This document shows, in pieces, positions 56,775 to 64,000 of a stretch of DNA of 64,000 bases; position 1 is the first letter of the stretch, and the number at the start of each line of letters is the position of its first letter. The notes beneath the pieces were generated by a model. It did no database searches and was not told the DNA's origin. It saw only the letters and a program-made list of their open reading frames with translations. The DNA lies in NCBI GenBank assembly GCA_027625915.1, contig JANTQA010000017.1:434001-498000 (forward strand), in the 5' to 3' direction. Source of the stretch: Anaeramoeba flamelloides (Eukaryota; Metamonada; Anaeramoebidae). Both the position numbers and the translations under genes were made by a program.

Positions 56775-59355
56775 TATGATAACTAATTTTTTGATGTTAA
56801 AGTACAAAAGAAAAAAATAATTTCATTTTTTTACAAATTGAAAATTGATCAGATAACTGAATTGTTAAGAAAAGTAGTAAACTCCGTTATTTTGAATCTT
56901 AAAAGTACTTTGTATCTTTTTTAATAAAATTTGATGAAGATGAATTGTAAAATCATGTTTATATGTCAGGTAGGCAGGTAAAATATAGTTCTAAATCAGT
57001 GTAATTCTGATTTATCATATCTTTTTTGTCAATTACTTCCATTGTTTTTATAGGAGATTTATTGAAATAAAAAAATGAGCTTTTTGGATGTTTCTTCTTG
57101 ATTAGCCATTAACTTCTCAAGATATTATTAATAAATTATATAAAATAAATTTATTAAAAATATTATTGCAAAGTATTCTTAGTGTGACGAAAAGTTTTCT
57201 TACCTAGATCTATAATTGGTGATCTTATTATGTTATAGAACACATTTTCTAGTCGAAAAAAAAAATTTATTTTATAAGTAAAGAAATTAAAAATTCGTAG
57301 ACAATCTTTTTTTTTTATTATGAGAATAAAGATCGTGGTTATCAAAGTCAAAATTACTATATTATATGAAATAATTTAAAAATTCAGAATTACATTTAAT
57401 AACTTAAAATTATATGTTTAATTAAAACTTGCTAAAGTTAAATGTTTAAGTGTGTGTTTAATAAAAAAAAAAGAAAGAAAGAAAAAAAAGAAAAGAAAAG
57501 AAAAAAAGAATGAAAGAAATGAAAATAATCATAGATAAGGAAAATAAAAAATATTAATCATACCTTATGGTAGATATAAACTTGATTTCACTCAAAGTTT
57601 CTCAGCCAAAAATGAACAATTCACTTTTTTTCAAGAATCACCCAACATCGGATAGTTTATAAATGATAGAATGAATAAATATTAAATTAGGGTTGATATT
57701 CATAAAAGAAATAAAAGTACAAAGGATATATTTTTCAATAAAAAAATAATATGTTAAAAAAATTTTAGATATCTTTCATTGGAATGTCTCTTGCAAAATT
57801 TCCCGTTTTCTTTAGTAAATTAAAATTGTAAACAATAATTTTTTTGTATGGTTAATATATATATTAATTTTAATAGAAATTACCTATCTTCACTTTTCTT
57901 AAATTTAATTGGGGGTTTCAAACATTTTTTTTTTCAAATTAACTTAATAAAAAAAAAAAAAAGAAAAACAAAAATTAAAAAAAAAGAAAAAAAAAATAGT
58001 TAAAAATTTGACTTGAATAGAAAAAATCAGAATTAAATATTAATTAGAAAAAATGATTTTGATCTGATATCTAAAATTTTATTTTGATAAGATTATTGGG
58101 TTAAAATCAGAGGATTTATTATGTTTCTTCAATAAAAACTTGGTCTTTTGGCTAAAAAGGGGTTTAGATATAGTTTCAAAAATTCCCAATTCTTAGCAGA
58201 GGTGAGATTAAAAAGAATATTTCTCGTGATATATATCAATAATTCTCTTAATTGGGATAAATGCTGGTAAAATTCAGTATATTATGAAAGTATTCTCCAA
58301 GAACAAGAACAAATGAAATTGAAAAGGTGAAGATGGATTTCTAAAAAAAGTTTTCAATTTTGATTTGAAATTTTAAACATTTAACGGTAGTCTTGTAGAA
58401 TAATCATCTTATCTAAATGGAAATAATTGGAAAATTAATTTTTGTTATTTAAAATTAAAAAGAAGGAAATATTTTTATTCATTTCTTATAAAGATCCCAA
58501 AACATGAAAGTTATTAAAATAATATTATAGAATCTTTCAAAACCAATTCAAGTAAAAAAATCAAAAAAAAAAATAAAATAAAAAATAAATAAGGAAGCCA
58601 ATCTATAAAAAAAATAGTCTCTTAATATAGTCTTTAGCAATATGGTAATGAATTTTATGAATTTAATGATTTTTATGAATTTTTCTGAATTTTTAGTAGA
58701 TTCTAGTATTTAAAATATTCAATTAGATTCTTTTTTAAAATCATAAAATACTACAATGGTGAAATTGTTTTTTCACTTTCTCTCTCTTGTCTCACTTTTT
58801 TTTTCTTTTACAATTTTTTATTTTATTTTCGAATTATAAAATTATTTTTTATCCTTCCTTAAAGTCTTCTCTGTATATCTTATCAAATTATTTAAAGAAA
58901 AATTATTGTTTGATTTATAATACAGTTAACATAAAAAATATTGATAAAAATTATGAAATGAAGTTTAGAGGTTCTGAAAAAAATATGTGATATTTTATTT
59001 TTTTGATATTAATTCTCTTACATTCTAAACAATGAAAAAATAAATTAAAGATTTTACTCATATTTTTGAATTCAAACAAAAAGTGGGTTGTTGGATTTTT
59101 TTTTCTTTTCTTTTCGTTCTAAGAATCAATAGATTTTCGCAATATAACAGAAAGGTACAGAAAGGTACAGAAAGTAAAGATAGTATATATCACTTTACAA
59201 TATGAATGCCTTTTGATATTATTACATCACTTAATAATTTTTATATATTATAGACATTTCCACATAGGAATATTTATTCTTTAGGCTTCTCTAAAATTAT
59301 TAAAATTTTTATTTTATAATTTTATGTTATCTTTTTTCTAATTAAAATTTTCACT

Positions 59356-59356
<1 letters not shown>

Positions 59357-59418
<62 letters not shown>

Positions 59419-59423
59419 GGGGG
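59357..59423. repeat. T61-G6 homopolymer junction
   Basis: Sixty-one T followed by six G. A shorter version (T19 then G7) is at 56114-56139. The minus-strand open frame through it is poly-Lys and not a credible gene. Exact length is unreliable because sequencers miscount such runs. Confidence 0.85.
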
Positions 59424-60334
59424 TAATTGTTCTAAAATATTATCAACCCCCAGAAATTTTAATTCCTTTTTGGGTTTATATCTTCTTTTTTTGACTTGTT
59501 TTTTTGATATTTGATTATTCATTCGGTTTTATAAATTATTCTTGGAGAGTGTGGATTAATTTTTAAAAATTATGTGACTTTTATATCTACCCAGATATCT
59601 CTTGAGTGAAAATATTTTTAAATAAGATTGATGTATTACTAATATATGAAATAATTGGTTAATGTATATTGATTTGGTCATTTTTAATTGTATCCATTAT
59701 CAAATTTTTGTTGATTTAAAATTTTTTTTATTTTTTTTAAACTAACTTTTTAACTTTTAAAAGTTTTTTTCTAAAAGTTTTCCTTTTTTTCTTTGAATGA
59801 ATTTTCTTGAAAACCCCCTTTCTCTAAATAAATAAATCAATGTTTATTTTTTTAAAATTCAAATTCCTATTTTTTAATAATTTTGATGATTTATTTGATT
59901 TTCAAATATTTTGTCTTTATTTTTACATTCATTTCAAATTCTTGAATAATTTTATTTATTATTATAAATTATTTTTTCAATTTCCTTAATAATCACCTCT
60001 ACTATCAAAATCAAACCATTTTCAACTGTTTGAACTTTTTTTACATAAAAATAGTTTTTTCATGAAAAATTAATCATTCCAATTATTAAGAATAAAGACT
60101 TCAAAAATAAGTTAAAATTGAGGTTCTTCGTAATACAATGAGACTAAATAAACCTCGATTCAAAATTTTTACAAAACCAAAATTCAATTTTTACAAAAAA
60201 AACTGTATTTAATCAATTCAAGAAGATTTGCCGAATAAGAGCCATTCACTAAATGTAATTTTAACACTTTTTTACAAATTGCAATACTCTAAAATCAAAA
60301 ATTAAATAATTATCAATACTAATAAATTATCGGT

Positions 60335-60700
60335 GTGTTAAAAATTTTGGTGAGAGCCAAACAAAAAAAATGTATTAGTAAATTTGTTGAAATTATATTA
60401 GGAATTATTGATAATCAAATGGTTAGATACTACCAACTAATTTTATTTGAGATCTTATGTTTGGAACAACTCAACTTGTACATAATATCGATCGTTCAAA
60501 AAAATTTTGATGAACCGAAACAAAGCTACATAATTCAAAAAATTAAATGAAAACAAAAAACTCAAAGATTAAAAAATGATTTTCATATTTTTCAAAAATC
60601 AAAATTATCTCCAATTTCAATCGAATTGAATTAGTGTGAATGTTTGGACTGTTTTAGCTGTGTGGAAAAGTTTGAATTTTAGTTTATATTCAGAATCAAT
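60335..60700 (+). repeat. Dispersed repeat, copy 3
   Basis: The best open copy: 71 codons (60335-60550) from a GTG, including KCISKFVEIILGIIDNQMVR, which parallels the translation of copy 1. The tail GTTTGGACTGTTTTAGCTGT, then AAAGTTTGAATTTTAGTTTA, matches the tail of copy 1. Probably a remnant of a mobile or repeated gene fragment. Confidence 0.35.
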
Positions 60701-61159
60701 TCATAAAAACTTGAGAAAAACTTCATGATTTTATCAAATGCTTTTAATGAAATTATAGCTAATATATCACTTGTATATAAAAAAGGGGATTTTTAAAATC
60801 AAGAAAAAAGAGTGAATGTTAAAAATGATAATTATTATAAGTAAAAAATTGATCTTAAATCAGCATTTTACAAACAATGAAAATAATAATTAATGTTAAT
60901 TATGAAAAAAGTAATTAAATTAGAAAGGTTAAATTATGGTTTTTTGGTTCTAGTATATGAAAGAACATTATTTTATTTTTATAAATATAAATTAAATATT
61001 AAAAAAAAAAAAAAATTAATTAAAAATATAGATATTGAATAATTAATTGGGGTATAAGAAATAGAGAAATAAATAAAGAAAAAAATTAAGTGATTTTGAA
61101 AAAAAAATAATTTCATTGGATAAACAAAACCACAAGGAATGGATTTGTAAGAAACAAAA

Positions 61160-61707
61160 TTAGCCCACTTTATTTGTAAGGTTTACTACCATAAGAAATG
61201 CAAGTCCATAAAAGATCCCAGAAATTATAGAAAATGCAAGTCCAACTTTTACGCCTGCATAATCGTTTGGTTTTCGTAAGTGCAAGTCAGGATATGTGTG
61301 GTTATTGGCATCATAGCTCCATTGCTTTTCAATCCAGCATTCTATTGTGTCACCAACTTGAGGGTAAGTGCTACTATAGGTGTAATACGAGTCCCCAGAA
61401 TTAAGGGCTTTATATGTTGAAAATGGATATTTTATATATGGCTAAAGGGAAAGGAAAATATTTTTTGTAGTAATGAGAAAAAAAAAAAAGAATAAATTGG
61501 TGTTCATGAGAAAATTGAAATCAAAATTAATGATCTAAAGAATAAATTAATCTTACTTTATACATATTGGTATCAGTCCAAACTTGAGGATAATTAGTTG
61601 GAGAAACTTTTAGCCAATATTTTGTTGAAAATCCAGAATAACTGTCATCATCGCCCATTAATGCTGAACTACACGTAAGTGGGTATGCGTAACTATATAG
61701 AAGGTAG

Positions 61708-61745
<38 letters not shown>

Positions 61746-62557
61746 CACAATACATATAACATATATCCAAGTGATATTATAATATTACCGAGAAAAAATA
61801 ATATGTATATAGATAAATATAAAATTTTGTTTAAAAAAATAAATAAATTTCAAAATTACAGAAAAAAACAAATAAATAAATGTATGAATTTATACGGTGA
61901 ATCTGTTATATCGTATGATGAGGAACTTTGATATTCTATTTTACATGTACTATCTTCAAGTTTATCTGTTGAATTATTCGCTGGTCGGACAACAGTTAAG
62001 GTTAAAATCATAACCAACCCAATCCCAACCAGAAGCGGATAAAGAGCCCATATCTTTTTTGAATTCCCATGTTTGTGAACCAGTGTACAAGGCAAAAAAA
62101 GTGAAACAAAAGGAGAGAAGATTATTAAGCCTGGGATCATTAAAAACTATTTAAAATGAAATTTAATTTTAAAAATAAATATTTTAAAATATATATGGTG
62201 ATGATTATTAGTATTCTTATTTTTTTTATTTTTTTATTTATTTTTTATTTTTTATTTTTATTTTTATTTTTAGTGCTAAAGATGAATGAATACCTTATGA
62301 ATTGGAGTGGTTTTTTTATGAAATCCTGAAATCAAAATAGGCAGATTGAACCCTACACACAAAATAACCATAAAAGCTGTTGCTGCTTGTTGTGAACTGA
62401 AATTATAAAGCGGGAATAGTCGGATTTCCGTTTCGTTTTTTGGATTTACAAAGCAAGTGTATGTATCAACTTTATTTTCACCAGTGTATTTTGGCTTACA
62501 ATCATCAATTGATACAGCTTTTATGAGTGTTGAATTTCTTCCATGATAATAAATTTC
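61160..62557 (-). CDS. Membrane-protein paralogue, four 3' exons (310 aa visible, 5' end unresolved)
   Basis: Exons 62557-62294, 62146-61896, 61692-61557 and 61441-61160 (264, 251, 136, 282 nt) join in phase with GT-AG introns of 115-203 nt and end in TAA. It matches exons 2-3 of the gene at 10-16 kb: YTCFVNPKNETEI (YSCWSNPKDSSQI), LMIPGLIIFSPFVSLFLP (LMIFPVMPFIAPFW), VRPANNSTDK (LRPANIEESN), VGDTIECWIEKQ and a last membrane helix ending GLAFLMVV. Introns at 61442-61556 and 61693-61895 are absent from the other paralogue. The first membrane segment and N-terminus are not found in 62.56-64.0 kb, so the 5' exon is unrecognised or lies beyond the window. Function unknown. Confidence 0.75.
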
Positions 62558-64000
62558 CTTTAAAAGTATTCAGAAAAAAAAAAAAAAGAAGAAGAAAGAA
62601 ATAACAAAAGAAAAAAATTGTAAAGATAAATTTAATACAAATACGTTTTAAAATAATAAGTAAAAAAAAAAAAAAAAAAATTTATAGATTTTGAAAGAGA
62701 AAATAATTGCATAGTTAAAAAACTTTTCTACTCACTACCCCTTAATAAAGGTGGATTTAGATTACCCATAAAGAGATATGGTAGTTTATAGATGTTGTGT
62801 TTCGTGCTAGTTTAGAACATATTTTCCGTTCCTGAATAAAAAATAAAATATTCATTCTAAAAAAAAATTGTTTAAATTGGCATCAAATTTATAAAATATG
62901 TTATTCAAATTAATTTTTAATAATGATCATTTTGACCCAATCCCATGATTCGTAATTTATTTCCGATTTACAAGACCTCACAATTCCAAATAATTAGGTA
63001 ATTTTTAAAAAATTGTTATTCAAGCTGTGTGAAAAAAATGGAGTTTATGATGCAATTATCAAAATTTTTCAGAAAAATTCCTATTATCGCTATTTTCAAA
63101 AAGTGAGGAAATTTTTTTTTGTTTTTAGATTGTCAGAATGAAAACTTTTTTAGAATTTTCTATTTTTAAAAAGCACTTTTCTTTTAATAAGTGCTTTTCT
63201 TTTAAAAAGTGCTTTTCTTTCTACCCCAATCTCGATCTCTACATTTAAATGTTGATTCCGCACTTTTTTAAAACAGAAAAAATTAAAAAAAGTTTTAATT
63301 CTGAAAAATCCCTCACTATTTTAAAATTGTTATAATAAAAATATCAATTGTAGATAAAAATAACAAATAAGACAATTATTGTTATTATTTTCTGTATTGT
63401 CTTTCTTGCTTTTTTTTTTTTTTTTTTTCTTTATTATCAATTTGGAAAATACAGATATTTTAAAAAAGTGAAGAAAAAAAAGTTTTAAATAGTTTTGATT
63501 AAAAAGCATTTCACACTTTTTGAGAACAGACAATCGAAAAAAGTTTTAAAATCTGACACACTTTTTTAAAAATGTTGTATTGTTTGAGTCTCTAATAAAT
63601 ATTCATTATTGATTTTTGAAAATCGAATTAGCATTTTTTTTTTTTTTTTCCACTTGATTTTTTAAATATTATTATTAACTAATCATAAATTTATGAGGTA
63701 TTCAATTTGATCACTTTTAAACGAGTAAAATTGATTTCATAAAGGAGATCACAAGAGTAACCATTGTGAAAAAAAATTTGGTTCATTAAAAAAAATTGGG
63801 TAAGCTAAAAATTTGTTTTGGTTTTTTAAATAGTGGATATGAGAGTCTTAAAAAATATGGTTTTCAGATTTATTGGGATTATGTTGATAAAAAAAAAACC
63901 ATAGTTTTTTAAAGAGAGGATTTTGAATTGACTAAATTCGTCACTTCTAATTCAAAGGACGAATAAAATCATAGTAATTAGAAGCATTTTAAACTTAATT
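62558..64000. other. Region upstream of the paralogue's first visible exon
   Basis: 1.4 kb. It may be intron or 5' flank of the membrane-protein paralogue. A short minus-strand stretch near 62.74-62.80 kb (MGNLNPPLLRG before GTAGTG) is possible but phase-incompatible with the next exon. Contains A-runs and the AAAAAGTG motif cluster at 63100-63570. Nothing else supported. Confidence 0.35.
63100..63570. repeat. Cluster of AAAAAGTG motifs in both orientations
   Basis: At least eight AAAAAGTG/CACTTTTT-type words in about 470 bp, including a short tandem of AAGTGCTTTTCTTTT at 63171-63220 and an inverted pair near 63100-63120 and 63305-63325 (GTGAGG against CCTCAC). Could be a decayed palindromic element or a regulatory cluster. 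Confidence 0.4.

Larger units (their letters stand above)
55874..61159. other. Repeat-bearing spacer without supported genes
   Basis: 5.3 kb, AT-rich. Contains T19G7 at 56114-56139, the palindromic element 56578-56774, T61G6 at 59357-59423, a short GGTACAGAAA direct repeat near 59150-59178 and the dispersed repeat 60335-60700. The open stretches at 57163-57351, 58787-58990 and 59322-59522 are low-complexity translations. Confidence 0.45.

Noticed and set aside
59322-59522. Minus-strand poly-Lys frame
   Set aside because: Driven by the T61 run; no homologue or expression signal.
62730-62810. Possible 5' exon of the membrane-protein paralogue (MGNLNPPLLRG)
   Set aside because: Its donor leaves one base while the next exon begins in phase 0, and it lacks the membrane segment expected there.
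1-64000. tRNA, rRNA, CRISPR or viral capsid/integrase genes
   Set aside because: Looked for B-box-like GTTCGA contexts, long conserved RNA blocks, regular spacer arrays and typical virus-like protein motifs, and saw none.

Overview
The window is very AT-rich eukaryotic nuclear DNA. It has spliceosomal GT-AG introns, standard stop codons (TAA or TAG end every gene model), long homopolymer and trinucleotide runs, and large proteins padded with Asn, Lys-Glu, Ser-Glu and Asp tracts. No bacterial operon structure, rRNA or tRNA was seen. The protein set (a CYRI/FAM49 Rac-binding protein, a giant BEACH-WD40 protein, a glomulin-like protein and TPR-SET fusions) fits a motile, phagotrophic amoeboid or flagellate protist. 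Anaeramoebidae is my best guess, but the sequence alone does not prove it.

Layout. 204-5165 (+) is a 1653-aa TPR / NTAN1-like / SET protein. 5166-10371 is gene-free and holds two TIR elements and a decayed coding scrap. 10372-16387 (+) is a three-exon, 528-aa multi-pass membrane protein whose first intron carries three mobile elements. 16754-33552 (-) is a roughly 4000-residue BEACH-WD40 gene with at least nine coding pieces, converging on the membrane-protein gene. 33553-38415 is the divergent spacer to CYRI and holds a 2.5-kb element with about 510-bp terminal inverted repeats. 38416-43040 (+) is a complete five-exon CYRI gene. 43041-46235 holds TIR and dispersed repeats plus a coding-like fragment. 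46236-48326 (-) is a single-exon glomulin/ALF4-like gene. 48327-52102 is a spacer with a perfect 110-bp inverted repeat. 52103-55873 (+) is a second TPR / NTAN1-like / SET gene, paralogous to the first. 55874-61159 is repeat-rich spacer. 61160-62557 (-) is the 3' part of a paralogue of the membrane protein at 10-16 kb.

Themes. Two paralogous pairs (TPR-SET and the membrane family) sit near opposite ends of the window. CYRI and BEACH proteins belong to actin and membrane-trafficking biology; glomulin belongs to cullin-RING ubiquitin control. The least described items are the TPR / NTAN1-like / SET architecture, with a SET core lacking the usual Asn-His-Ser motif, and the duplicated-module membrane family. 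Much of the non-coding DNA consists of small non-autonomous inverted-repeat elements from at least six families, several of them inside introns.

Limits. Splice sites were placed by eye from reading frame, GT-AG and homology. The BEACH gene has spots near 22.65 and 24.45-24.95 kb that no obvious intron repairs. These look like homopolymer-length errors or real decay, and are flagged.
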